From the NCBI RefSeq assembly GCF_023701945.1, contig NZ_JABAEF010000023.1, positions 28,680-92,679 on the forward strand: a stretch of DNA of 64,000 nt. Direction: 5' to 3'. Position numbers and translations under genes: made by a program. The notes beneath the pieces were generated by a model. It was not told the DNA's origin, did no database searches, and saw only the letters and a list, made by a program, of their open reading frames with translations. Position 1 is the first letter of the stretch. Each line of letters starts with the position of its first letter. Source of the stretch: Rhizobium sp. CG5. GTDB taxonomy: Bacteria; Pseudomonadota; Alphaproteobacteria; Rhizobiales; Rhizobiaceae. Shown piece after piece: positions 1 to 8,353 of this stretch.

Positions 1-129
1 CGCACCCCGCTGATCTGGCCGCAAGCCGTGATCGCGCTCGGCGCCGTGCTCCTCTGCCTGCAGATGCTGGCGCAATGCCTGAGATTGCTGCGCGGTGAAG
101 CACTGACCACCGGACCGGGACTGGAATAG
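1..129 (+). CDS. TRAP transporter small permease, C-terminal fragment
   Basis: An open frame runs from the window edge to TAG at 127-129 (42 codons). It holds one hydrophobic segment (residues about 8-27) and a short polar tail, as in the last helix of DctQ-type small permeases. The large permease starts 3 nt later, the usual DctQ-DctM order. The gene begins outside the window, so the call rests mainly on position and hydrophobicity. Confidence 0.6.
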   Translation, partial: RTPLIWPQAVIALGAVLLCLQMLAQCLRLLRGEALTTGPGLE

Positions 130-132
130 ACC

Positions 133-1434
133 ATGGGAAAGATTTCACTCAGCCTTCTCGGCCTGATGACCCTGATTCTCGGCACCGGCGTCTGGATCGG
201 CCTCGGCCTGATCGGCACTGCCGCCGGCCTGCTGATGCTCTACCGGCCCAATCTGCCGTTTTCAAAACTGCTGGCCCAGCAGACCTGGAACACCCTGGTC
301 TCGCCGGAAATGCTGGCGCTGCCGCTGTTCATCTTCATGGCCGACCTGCTGTTCCGCACCAAGATCTCCGAGGCGCTGTTTTCGGGCCTCGCCCCCTGGC
401 TGCGGCGCGTGCCCGGACGACTCAGCCATATCACGGTGCTCGGCTGCACGCTGTTTGCCTCGGTCTGCGGCTCGTCTGCGGCCACCACGGCCACCGTCGG
501 CCGGATCACCGCGAAGGAGCTGATCTCGCGCGGCTATGACCGCGATCTGGTCACCGGCAGCCTGGCTGGCGCCGGCACGCTCGGCTTTTTGATCCCACCC
601 TCGACCATCATGATCATCTACGGCGTGATGGCTGAGGAATCCATCCTTCGGCTGTTCATGGCCGGCATCCTGCCAGGTCTCCTGATGGCGGCCGCCTATA
701 TGGGCTATATCGGCATCCGCGCCTATCTGAAGCCGTCACTTGTCGGCGTCACCCCGCCCTCGACGACACTGCGCGAAAAGCTCGTGGCACTGAAGGATCT
801 GGGCCCCCTGCTAATGCTGATCATCGGCGTCGTCGGCTCGATGTATGGCGGCTTCGCCTCGCCCACCGAGGCGGCCGCGGTCGGGGTCGGCGGCTCCATG
901 CTGATCGGCTTCTGGCAGAGGACGCTCAACCTGCAGCGCCTGATGGAAGCCGCCCGTCAGGCGGCCGACAGCTGCGCCATGATCGGCCTGATCATGGTCG
1001 GTGCCATGTTCCTCTCCACCACGATCGGCTATCTCGGCATGCCGGCCTATATCGCCGGAATGATCGAAGGCTGGGGTCTGTCGCCCTTCGCGCTGATCGT
1101 CGTGCTGCTGATCTTCTACATCATTCTCGGCACGGTCATGGAAGGGCTCGGCTGCATCGTCATGACCCTGCCGATCACGCTTCCCCTGGTCATGGCGGCG
1201 GGCTATAGCAAGGTCTGGTTCGGGATCTTCATCGTGATCGTAGTGGAAATGGCGCAGATTTCACCGCCGGTCGGCTTCAACCTGACCGTCATCCAGCGGC
1301 TGACCGGCGACAGCATGGCGCGCATCACCCGGGCCACGATGCCGTTCTTCTTCATCATGGCGGGCTTCGTGATCCTGATTGCGCTGTTTCCGGGCATTGT
1401 CATGCTGGTGCCTGATATGATGAGCAGGCCGTAA
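133..1434 (+). CDS. TRAP transporter large permease (DctM family)
   Basis: This is the membrane subunit of a Na+-coupled, binding-protein-dependent importer for organic acids, at 433 aa the normal DctM length. The protein is a string of hydrophobic helices. It carries family signatures at residues about 112-122 (CGSSAATTATV) and 144-157 (LAGAGTLGFLIPPS). It follows the small-permease gene by 3 nt and is followed directly by pxpB, so the substrate may be a carboxylated cyclic amide such as 5-oxoproline. That substrate is inference, because the binding-protein gene would lie upstream of the window. Confidence 0.95.
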   Translation: MGKISLSLLGLMTLILGTGVWIGLGLIGTAAGLLMLYRPNLPFSKLLAQQTWNTLVSPEMLALPLFIFMADLLFRTKISEALFSGLAPWLRRVPGRLSHITVLGCTLFASVCGSSAATTATVGRITAKELISRGYDRDLVTGSLAGAGTLGFLIPPSTIMIIYGVMAEESILRLFMAGILPGLLMAAAYMGYIGIRAYLKPSLVGVTPPSTTLREKLVALKDLGPLLMLIIGVVGSMYGGFASPTEAAAVGVGGSMLIGFWQRTLNLQRLMEAARQAADSCAMIGLIMVGAMFLSTTIGYLGMPAYIAGMIEGWGLSPFALIVVLLIFYIILGTVMEGLGCIVMTLPITLPLVMAAGYSKVWFGIFIVIVVEMAQISPPVGFNLTVIQRLTGDSMARITRATMPFFFIMAGFVILIALFPGIVMLVPDMMSRP

Positions 1435-1458
1435 GGTGCCATGGGCTTGGGGGAGGCT

Positions 1459-2175
1459 ATGACCATGCGAATTCTGCCCTGCGGCGACAGGGCGCTCTGC
1501 GTCGAGCTGTCCGACAAGATCGATGAGGCGGTGAATGCCCGTATCATCGATCTGGCGGCAGCGCTTTCGGCTGATCCGATCAGCGGCATCGAGGAAACGG
1601 TGCCGACCTATCGTTCCTTGATGGTGCTCTACGATCCGGCGATCATCCGCGGCAAGGATCTGTCCCTGCGGCTTGAAGAGCGCCTGTCCGCCCTGCAGCC
1701 CGGCCACACCTCCGGCCGGCTGTTTTCGGTGCCGGTGCGCTATGGCGGACCGGTCGGCCTCGATCTCGACGATCTGGCCGCGATGAAGGACATGAGCGTG
1801 GACGGCTTGATCGCGCTGCATGCCTCGGTGGACTACCGGGTCTACATGATCGGCTTTGCACCGGGTTTTGCCTATCTCGGCGGCCTGCCGGATGCCCTGC
1901 ACACGCCGCGTCTGGCGGTGCCACGCCAGCATGTCGCCGCCGGCGCGATCGGCATCGGCGGCAAGCAGGCCAATATCAATTCGGTGGCGGGTCCCAGCGG
2001 CTGGCGTTTTCTCGGCCAGACGCCGGTGCGCCTGTTCGATCCGTCCCGAGACCAAGCCTTCCTGCTGAAGGCCGGCGACCGGGTCCGGTTCCGGCCGATC
2101 GACGCTGCGGAAGAGGCCGATCTGGCGGCGCAGATTGCCGCCGGCGCGCCAGGTCTTGAGGAGATCGCGGCATGA
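1459..2175 (+). CDS. pxpB: 5-oxoprolinase subunit PxpB (KipI / allophanate hydrolase subunit 1 family)
   Basis: This is one subunit of the ATP-dependent prokaryotic 5-oxoprolinase PxpABC, which opens pyroglutamate to glutamate in the cytoplasm. The carboxyltransferase C/D domain fills the protein. GFAPGFAYLG lies at about residues 132-141, and a later PSGW motif is typical. I chose ATG 1459 because GGGGGAGG at 1449-1456 is well spaced for it; an in-frame ATG at 1441 would add six residues. It overlaps pxpC by 4 nt. No pxpA (LamB/YcsF) is visible, so it may lie upstream of the window or act elsewhere. Confidence 0.93.
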   Translation: MTMRILPCGDRALCVELSDKIDEAVNARIIDLAAALSADPISGIEETVPTYRSLMVLYDPAIIRGKDLSLRLEERLSALQPGHTSGRLFSVPVRYGGPVGLDLDDLAAMKDMSVDGLIALHASVDYRVYMIGFAPGFAYLGGLPDALHTPRLAVPRQHVAAGAIGIGGKQANINSVAGPSGWRFLGQTPVRLFDPSRDQAFLLKAGDRVRFRPIDAAEEADLAAQIAAGAPGLEEIAA

Positions 2176-3149
2176 GTGGGTTCCTGACAATCCTGCGGCC
2201 CGGCATGATGATGACGGTGCAGGATGCCGGCCGCTTCGGTCTGCTGCATCAGGGCGTCTCCGCCAGCGGCGCCATGGACCCGGACGCCTACCGGATCGCC
2301 AATGCCCTGGTCAGCAACGATGCGGGTTCCGCCGTGCTCGAATTCGCCATCATGGGCGGGGCGCTCAGCGTCAGCCGCGATTGCCGGATCGCGATCACCG
2401 GCGGCGCCTGCGACATCCGCATCGGCGACCGGGTTCTGCCGGGTTGGGAAAGCCATTGGCTGAAGGCCGGCGAAATTTTGACCATCGGCGCTTTGCGCGA
2501 TGCCACCTGGGGCTATGTCGCCGTGTCGGGCGGCATTGACACCGCACCGGTGCTCGGCAGCCGATCCACCCACCTGCGCACGGCACTCGGCGGCCACCAG
2601 GGCCGGCTGTTGGCGGCAGACGACGCTTTGCCGCTCGGGCGCGAACCGGAGCGCGACTGCCTGTGTCTTGGTCGGCCGTTTCGCCGGGCCATCGGACCGA
2701 TCCGCGTGGTGGCAGGGCCGCAGGACGACTATTTTTCGAAAGAGATCTGGCAGCGTCTTCTGACCGAAAGCTTCTCCGTCGGCACGATGCGCGACCGCAT
2801 GGCAGCGATGCTGGATGGACCGTCGCTGCCGGCGATCCGGGGCCACGATATCGTCTCGGATGGAACGCTGGCCGGCTCGCTACAGGTGCCGTCGAGCGGC
2901 CGGCCGATCGTGCTGATGGCCGACCGGCAGACGACCGGCGGCTACCCGAAGATTGCCACCATCATCTCCGCCGATCTCGGCCGCTTCGCGCAGATGCCCT
3001 CAGGCCGGGCTTTCCGGTTTCGCGCCGTCTCCGCAGAACAGGCGGAAGATGTCGGTTTGCGAGCCGCCCGCGAGCTTTCGGATGTGATCGCGACGCTGAT
3101 CCCGGCCGAAACGGATGTCGAGACGGCGATGGAGGAGATGGCATCATGA
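2172..3149 (+). CDS. pxpC: 5-oxoprolinase subunit PxpC (KipA / biotin-dependent carboxyltransferase family)
   Basis: This is the partner of PxpB in the 5-oxoprolinase complex, at 325 aa the usual length. The carboxyltransferase A/B domain covers the chain. Typical family stretches are VQDAGRFG near residue 16, GAMDPDAYRIAN near residue 35 and DRQTTGGYPKIATI near residue 250. The start overlaps the pxpB stop (ATGA) and the stop overlaps the GntR start, so translation is probably coupled. Older annotation calls this family urea amidolyase or allophanate hydrolase subunit 2, but no biotin-carboxylase domain is present, so pyroglutamate cleavage is the better reading. Confidence 0.93.
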   Translation: MSGFLTILRPGMMMTVQDAGRFGLLHQGVSASGAMDPDAYRIANALVSNDAGSAVLEFAIMGGALSVSRDCRIAITGGACDIRIGDRVLPGWESHWLKAGEILTIGALRDATWGYVAVSGGIDTAPVLGSRSTHLRTALGGHQGRLLAADDALPLGREPERDCLCLGRPFRRAIGPIRVVAGPQDDYFSKEIWQRLLTESFSVGTMRDRMAAMLDGPSLPAIRGHDIVSDGTLAGSLQVPSSGRPIVLMADRQTTGGYPKIATIISADLGRFAQMPSGRAFRFRAVSAEQAEDVGLRAARELSDVIATLIPAETDVETAMEEMAS

Positions 3150-3784
3150 CCCAGCCCCTGGCCCGCCAGGCCCGCGAGCGCATCGTCGAGATGATCCTGT
3201 CGGGGGATCTGTCGGCGGGCGATACGCTGTCGGAAGACAAGCTTGGCAAGCTGCTCGACATGTCGCGCACCCCCGTGCGTGAAGCGATGAAGCATCTGGA
3301 AGCCGAAGGGCTTGCCGCCCGCGACGGACGCTTTCTCAAGGTTCGCCACATCGGGGCCGATGAGGTCCGCGAGATCTTCTTCCTGCGCGACACGCTGGAA
3401 AGCTATGGCGCCCGACAGGCCGTCCGGCTGTCGCCGGCGGTGCTCGGCGCCATGCGGGCGCGGGTCGAGGCGGTGATGGCAGCCGGACCGGGCGAAGAGC
3501 AATGGCGGGTCGATGACGATTTCCATCGCATGATCGCCTCGGCCAGCGGCAACCCGCTGCTGGTCTCCACCGTCGAGGCGCTGCGCCTGCGAACCTGCAT
3601 CTTCGACCATGGCCGGATCCCCGAGCGCTTCCTGAAGGGCTGCCACGAACATCTGGCGATCCTCGCGGCTTTGTCCGCCGGCCAGGCCGAGGAGGCTGCA
3701 AGCCGGATGTCCTACCACATTCTCCAGGCACGCGACGCCGTGCTGATCCATCTTCAAAACCGCATGGGGCTCCCGAAGTCATGA
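3146..3784 (+). CDS. GntR-family transcriptional regulator (FCD subfamily)
   Basis: The protein has 212 aa. An N-terminal winged helix-turn-helix (residues about 1-70, with LSEDKLGKLLDMSRTPVREA) is followed by an all-helical FCD ligand-binding domain with the usual D/H metal-type residues (DDDFHRMIASASGN, HEHLAILAAL). ATG 3146 overlaps the pxpC stop. A longer frame upstream exists but only antisense-like or out-of-frame coding lies there. It sits inside the operon and probably represses it until a pathway acid is bound; this is inferred from the family. Confidence 0.93.
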   Translation: MTQPLARQARERIVEMILSGDLSAGDTLSEDKLGKLLDMSRTPVREAMKHLEAEGLAARDGRFLKVRHIGADEVREIFFLRDTLESYGARQAVRLSPAVLGAMRARVEAVMAAGPGEEQWRVDDDFHRMIASASGNPLLVSTVEALRLRTCIFDHGRIPERFLKGCHEHLAILAALSAGQAEEAASRMSYHILQARDAVLIHLQNRMGLPKS

Positions 3785-4752
3785 AATGCCTGATCCTACA
3801 GCCCGTCCATGCCGATGGGCTAGCCCTGCTTGAGGAAGCCGGGATTACGCCGGTGATCTGCCCGGACCCGTCGCTGGACACGGTGCAGAAACTCGTGCCC
3901 GGCTGCGTGGCGGCGATCACCCGCGATATCGGCTTCCCGGCCGCCTATTTCGAGAAAGCCGACGCGCTGAAGGTCATTGTCGTGCATGGGGCCGGCCATG
4001 ATGCCGTCGACAAGCAGGCGGCCCTCGCACATGGCGTGCTGGTCTGCAATTCACCGGGCTTCAACGCACGATCGGTGTCGGAACTGGCGCTGGGCCTCAG
4101 CCTTTCGGCAGCCCGGCTGATCCCGGCCGCCGATCGCGACGAGCGGGCCGGTCACCACGGGTTCCGCGAGCGCGAGCGCTTCAGCGAATTGTCCGGCAAG
4201 ACGGCGCTGATCATCGGCTTCGGCGCCACGGGTGCCGGCCTTGCCCATATGCTGAAGGCCGCACTCGGCATGCGGGTGATGGTCTATTCGCCGCGGGCGC
4301 CGGACCTCAACGGCTTCGAGCGCGTCGCCACCCTGGCCGAAGGCCTTGCCCAGGCCGACCTGATTTCGCTGCACACCCCGATGCGGCCGGAAACCCGGCA
4401 TCTGATCAACGCCGAAACGCTGAGGCTGACCAAGCCGGGTGCGATCCTGATCAATACGGCGCGCGCCGGGCTTGTCGACGAGGCAGCGCTCGCAGCGGCG
4501 ATCGATGAGGGCCGCATCGCCGCCGCCGGTCTCGACGTCTATAGCCATGACGCCCCGCAGGGACCGCTTGGCGCGTCCAGCCGCGTCATCTTCACCCCGC
4601 ATCTGGGCGGTGCAACGCTGGAAGCCCTGAAGCGCACGGCGGTCGGCTCTGCCCGCAACGTGCTGACGGCGCTCGCCGGCCAGACACCGGCCACTGCGCT
4701 CAATGCGCCGATCGGGGCCTTTGCTGCCCGCGACGAAAGGAAAGTGTCATGA
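3781..4752 (+). CDS. D-isomer-specific 2-hydroxyacid dehydrogenase (NAD-binding)
   Basis: The enzyme (323 aa) interconverts a 2-oxo acid and a D-2-hydroxy acid with NAD(P)H. The nucleotide-binding motif GFGATG is at about residues 143-148. The catalytic Arg is in NTARAGLVDEAAL and the catalytic His in FTPHLGG. The usual DVxExEP segment with the catalytic acid reads DVYSHDAP, so the acid may be the Asp of that motif. Start and stop overlap both neighbours by 4 nt. It could process a 2-oxo acid derived from the imported substrate. Confidence 0.9.
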   Translation: MKCLILQPVHADGLALLEEAGITPVICPDPSLDTVQKLVPGCVAAITRDIGFPAAYFEKADALKVIVVHGAGHDAVDKQAALAHGVLVCNSPGFNARSVSELALGLSLSAARLIPAADRDERAGHHGFRERERFSELSGKTALIIGFGATGAGLAHMLKAALGMRVMVYSPRAPDLNGFERVATLAEGLAQADLISLHTPMRPETRHLINAETLRLTKPGAILINTARAGLVDEAALAAAIDEGRIAAAGLDVYSHDAPQGPLGASSRVIFTPHLGGATLEALKRTAVGSARNVLTALAGQTPATALNAPIGAFAARDERKVS

Positions 4753-5990
4753 TCGAAGCGATGATCGCCGATATCATCGAGCGCGTGAACCGGCTGAGCC
4801 TGCCTGGCCCCGGCTTCACCCGCCCATCCTACAGCCCGCTGGAAACGCAAGCCCATGCCATCATCGCCGAGAAGGCGGAAGCGCTTGGCATGACCGTGAC
4901 GCGGGATGCCGGCTCCAATCTCTTCGCCCGCCTTCCCGGCCGCGACCGGGCAGCCCCTGCCCTCTATATCGGCTCCCATCTCGATACCGTCGCCATGGGC
5001 GGCGCCTATGACGGGGTGGCCGGCGTGGCCGGCGCAATGGCGCTGGCGGCGCATTTCGTCAACAGTGGCGAAACCCCGCCGGTCGATCTGGTCGTCACCG
5101 TCACACGGGCCGAGGAAAGCGTCTGGTTTCCGGTGTCCTATATCGGCTCGCGCGCCGCACTCGGCCGGCTGACGGCGCCGGAGATGGAGGCATGCCGCAT
5201 CGATAGCGGCCAGACGCTCGCCCATCACATGCGTCTTGAGGGCGGCGACCCGGACGCAGTGCTGAGAGGTCCGGGACTGACGAGCGCCCGTTTTATCGAG
5301 ATCCATATCGAGCAGGGGCCGGTGCTGCTGAAGGCGGACGAGCCCTTTGCGCTTGTCAGCGGTGTGCGCGGCGGGCTGCGCTATCGCCAGGCGGGCATCG
5401 ACGGTATCTGGGCCCATTCGGGCGGCGCGCCGCGCAGCGAGCGGGCGGACGCGGTCTTTGCCTTCGCCGATCTGGTGACCGCGCTCGATCGCCTTTGGGG
5501 GGAGATGCTGGAGAGCGGACACGATTGCGCCGTCACGTTCGGCAGGGTCGATGCAGCCAGCGACGAGCATGCCTTTGCCAAGGTGCCGGGCCGGCTGGAA
5601 TTCTGTGTCGACATCAGATCCGGCGACGATGCCGTGCTCGACCGGATGGATGCGGCCCTGAAAGCCGAGATCGCAGCGATCGAAGCAAAGCGCGGCGTGC
5701 GCTTTCGGCTGGGGGCACAGTCGCGCAGCAAGCCGAGCGCCCTGTCCGCGTCGCTGAACGACCGGATCCTCGCCGGTGCCGGGGCGCTCGACCTGTCGCC
5801 GCGCATCATGCTGTCTGGCGGCGGCCATGATGCGGCAGCCTTTGCGGCGGCCGGCTGGGACTCCACCATGCTGTTCATCCGCAACTGGAACGGCAGCCAC
5901 AATCCCGACGAGGGCATGGACGAGAAGGACCTGGCGCTGGCCGTGCGGGCGCTGGCGGAAACCTTTGCCGACCGGCAGGGCCGGCCATGA
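4749..5990 (+). CDS. M20-family Zn-dependent amidohydrolase (hydantoinase/carbamoylase, allantoate amidohydrolase-like)
   Basis: This 413-aa binuclear-metal enzyme belongs to the family of L-N-carbamoylase, beta-ureidopropionase and allantoate amidohydrolase. The metal and substrate motifs are present: GSHLDTV (residues about 76-82), GAYDGVAGV, the acidic pair in RAEESVWFP, HIEQGPVL, GGGHDAAAFA and the C-terminal GSHNPDEGM. It most likely hydrolyses a carbamoyl or amide bond of an amino-acid-like compound. The exact substrate cannot be read from sequence. Overlaps of 4 nt on both sides put it in the TRAP-pxp operon. Confidence 0.93.
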   Translation: MIEAMIADIIERVNRLSLPGPGFTRPSYSPLETQAHAIIAEKAEALGMTVTRDAGSNLFARLPGRDRAAPALYIGSHLDTVAMGGAYDGVAGVAGAMALAAHFVNSGETPPVDLVVTVTRAEESVWFPVSYIGSRAALGRLTAPEMEACRIDSGQTLAHHMRLEGGDPDAVLRGPGLTSARFIEIHIEQGPVLLKADEPFALVSGVRGGLRYRQAGIDGIWAHSGGAPRSERADAVFAFADLVTALDRLWGEMLESGHDCAVTFGRVDAASDEHAFAKVPGRLEFCVDIRSGDDAVLDRMDAALKAEIAAIEAKRGVRFRLGAQSRSKPSALSASLNDRILAGAGALDLSPRIMLSGGGHDAAAFAAAGWDSTMLFIRNWNGSHNPDEGMDEKDLALAVRALAETFADRQGRP

Positions 5991-6673
5991 CGGACACCAT
6001 AGACGGCACGCCCCGCATCGAGGTCAACGAGAAGGATACGCTGGCCGACCGGATCTACCACGATATCAAGCGGCGCATCCTGGAAGGCGGCATCGCCAGC
6101 GGCGAGAGCCTCAGCGAAAACCAGCTGGCGGCGGAAGCCGGCGCCTCGCGCACGCCGCTGAGGGTCGCGCTGGCGCGTCTTGAGCAAGAGGGCGTGATTG
6201 CCCGGCTTGCCAATGGCACCCTGGCGGTCCAGCCCGTCACCGTGGAGCAATTGCTCAACATCGTGCAGTTGCGCCGTCTTCTGGAGGGGGCCGCTGCCGC
6301 CCGTGCGGCGGAGATGGCGCGCAGCACCGGTCTGCACCCGGCGCTGGCTGCCGTCAAAGAGGTGACCGAGACCTATGCCAATGGCAAAGCCACCGCCTTT
6401 GACGAGTTCTGGAAGCATGACGATGCCTTTCATACCGCCGTCGCCCATGCCGCCGGCCTGACGCTCTGGCCAGCCATGCTGTCGGAACTGCGCGAGACGG
6501 CACGGCGCTGCACCATTACCCGGACCCATGACCGCTTCACCGAGCAGGCCAAGGAGCACCTGGCCGTCATCGCCGCCATTGAAGCCGGCGACGCGCACAG
6601 TGCGCGCGCTGCGATGGAAACTCATTTCGCCAGCGTGCGAACCCGGTTCCTCGATTGGCTGGCCAGGCCATGA
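5987..6673 (+). CDS. GntR-family transcriptional regulator (FCD subfamily), second copy
   Basis: The protein has 228 aa. The winged-helix domain (residues about 20-85) reads LSENQLAAEAGASRTPLRVALARLEQ, and an FCD domain follows (FWKHDDAFHTAVAHAAG; KEHLAVIAAIEAGD). It is the second GntR regulator within 3 kb and differs clearly from the one at 3146, so it is not a recent tandem duplicate. The start overlaps the M20 gene by 4 nt. Two regulators in one transcription unit suggest either two ligands or two operators. Confidence 0.92.
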   Translation: MTDTIDGTPRIEVNEKDTLADRIYHDIKRRILEGGIASGESLSENQLAAEAGASRTPLRVALARLEQEGVIARLANGTLAVQPVTVEQLLNIVQLRRLLEGAAAARAAEMARSTGLHPALAAVKEVTETYANGKATAFDEFWKHDDAFHTAVAHAAGLTLWPAMLSELRETARRCTITRTHDRFTEQAKEHLAVIAAIEAGDAHSARAAMETHFASVRTRFLDWLARP

Positions 6674-6718
6674 CGAAGGCCAGAACCGGAACAAGGACAA
6701 TCGGACGGGAGACCAGAC

Positions 6719-7885
6719 GTGCATGAACTGACCTATCTTCGCGGGACCGAGGCGGCCTTTCCCGCAGAAGAATTTGCCAAGCGCGAGGTGCAGGCGCGCC
6801 AGCGTATCAAGGACGCCGGACATGAGGCGCTTGTCGTCACGGGGCCGGAGAATATCTACTGGCTGACCGGGCGCCAGACCGCCGGCTATTTTGCCTTTCA
6901 GGCCTTGATTCTGCCCGTCGAAGGCGCGCCGGTGCTACTGGTCCGACAGCTGGAATTGCCCGGCGCCATCGCCAATACCTGGCTGACCGACATCGTCGCC
7001 TATCAGGATGGTGAAAACCCGGCACAGGTCCTGGCGTCCACCCTGGTGAGGCTTGGCATCGCCCGGCCGGCTATCGAGAAAGCCGGCTGGTTCGTCTCAC
7101 CCAATCTAATGGCCGAGATCGAGACGGCCATCGGCGCCGGTATGCTCTCCGACGGATCCACGCTGGTGGCGCCGCTGAGGATGCTGAAATCGACGGCCGA
7201 GCTCGACATGATCCGGCTGGCTGCCGGCTATGCGCAGGCCGGGCTTAAGGCCGGCCTTGCCACCTGCCGCAGCGGCGCGTCCGAAAACGAGGTCGCAGCC
7301 GCAATGTTGGCGGCATCCGTCTCTGCCGGGTCGGAAACCTTCGGCATGGAGCCGCTGGTCTCGTCGGGCCCGCGCAGCGGCTTGCCGCACATGACCTGGC
7401 GCCGTCGGCTGATGGAGGATGGCGATGCCGTCTTCCTGGAAATGGCCGGCAGCCATGCCCGGTACCATTCGGCGCTGATGCGCACGGCGTTTATCGGACC
7501 GGTCCCGGACGAGGTCAGCGCCATGATGGAGTGTGCGTTGAAGGCGCTGGATGCCGCCCTTGCCGAGATCCGTCCGGGCGCCTCCTGCGCCATGCCGCAC
7601 GAGGCCGCCCAGACGGTGATCGATGCGGCCGGCTATACCAACGCCTTCCGCAAGCGCATCGGCTATTCCATGGGGGTCGCCTTTGCGCCGGACTGGGGCG
7701 AAGGCGGCATGCTCAGCCTGTTTACCGGCACCGATGTGCTGCTTGAGCCCGGCATGGTCTTTCACCTGCCCGCGACGCTGCGCGCCTTCGGGCGCTTTAC
7801 CGTCGGCGCGTCCGAAACCGTGATCGTCACGGATCACGGCTGCGACATTCTCTCCACCCTTCCCCGCGGCATCACCGTGTGCTGA
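6719..7885 (+). CDS. M24-fold (creatinase/prolidase/ectoine hydrolase-like) hydrolase
   Basis: The protein has 388 aa, with a creatinase N-terminal domain followed by a pita-bread domain. The start is GTG 6719 behind GGGAG; the nearby ATG is out of frame. Several metal-ligand positions of aminopeptidases are replaced: the first Asp region reads FLEMAGSHARYHSALMRT, and the GHGIG-type His region reads GYSMGVAFAPDWGEGG. This pattern resembles metal-independent creatinase and ectoine hydrolase (DoeA) relatives. It probably cleaves a C-N bond in a small cyclic or N-substituted amino acid rather than a peptide. Confidence 0.88.
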   Translation: MHELTYLRGTEAAFPAEEFAKREVQARQRIKDAGHEALVVTGPENIYWLTGRQTAGYFAFQALILPVEGAPVLLVRQLELPGAIANTWLTDIVAYQDGENPAQVLASTLVRLGIARPAIEKAGWFVSPNLMAEIETAIGAGMLSDGSTLVAPLRMLKSTAELDMIRLAAGYAQAGLKAGLATCRSGASENEVAAAMLAASVSAGSETFGMEPLVSSGPRSGLPHMTWRRRLMEDGDAVFLEMAGSHARYHSALMRTAFIGPVPDEVSAMMECALKALDAALAEIRPGASCAMPHEAAQTVIDAAGYTNAFRKRIGYSMGVAFAPDWGEGGMLSLFTGTDVLLEPGMVFHLPATLRAFGRFTVGASETVIVTDHGCDILSTLPRGITVC

Positions 7886-7911
7886 AACAGCAAAACATCC
7901 AAGGAGCTTCC

Positions 7912-8325
7912 ATGCGTTCTCTCTTCCATCTCGCCTATCACATCACCGATCTCGACGAGGCGCGCGCATTCTACGGCGGCGTGCTCGGTTGCACTGAGGG
8001 CCGTTCGACCGACACCTGGGTCGATTTCGACTTTTTCGGACACCAGATCTCGCTGCATCTCGGCAAGCCGTTTGAAGTCACCCGTACCGGCAAGGTCGGC
8101 GACCACATGGTGATGATGCCGCATCTCGGTGTCGTCCTGCCGCTCGAAGACTGGCTGGCCCTGTCGGACCGGCTGGTCAAGGCCGGCATCGCCTTCGACA
8201 TTCCGCCGGTCATCCGCTTTGCCGGCGAACCGGGCGAACAGCGCACGATGTTCTTCTTCGACCCTTCCGGCAATCCGATCGAGGTCAAGGGCTTCAAGGA
8301 CTTCGACAGCGTTTTCGCGCACTGA
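7912..8325 (+). CDS. VOC-family (glyoxalase/bleomycin-resistance fold) protein
   Basis: The 137-aa protein has the beta-alpha-beta-beta-beta repeat of vicinal oxygen chelate proteins. FHLAYHITDLDEARAFYGGVLG begins the first half and FFFDPSGNPIEVKGF ends the second, supplying likely His and Glu metal ligands. I chose ATG 7912 because AAGGAG at 7901-7906 precedes it; an in-frame GTG at 7879 would overlap the upstream gene. The substrate is unknown. Operon position suggests a lyase, isomerase or dioxygenase step on a pathway intermediate. Confidence 0.88.
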   Translation: MRSLFHLAYHITDLDEARAFYGGVLGCTEGRSTDTWVDFDFFGHQISLHLGKPFEVTRTGKVGDHMVMMPHLGVVLPLEDWLALSDRLVKAGIAFDIPPVIRFAGEPGEQRTMFFFDPSGNPIEVKGFKDFDSVFAH

Positions 8326-8353
8326 TCAAAAGAACAAAAGGGAAGATACCGGC

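Noticed and set aside
2663..3145. Upstream in-frame extension of the first GntR gene
   Set aside because: The extension runs through pxpC in the wrong frame. The winged-helix domain starts right after ATG 3146, which overlaps the pxpC stop.
4539..5900. A 453-codon - strand frame opposite the M20 hydrolase
   Set aside because: Antisense to a gene with a full set of metal-binding motifs. It has no recognisable protein features.
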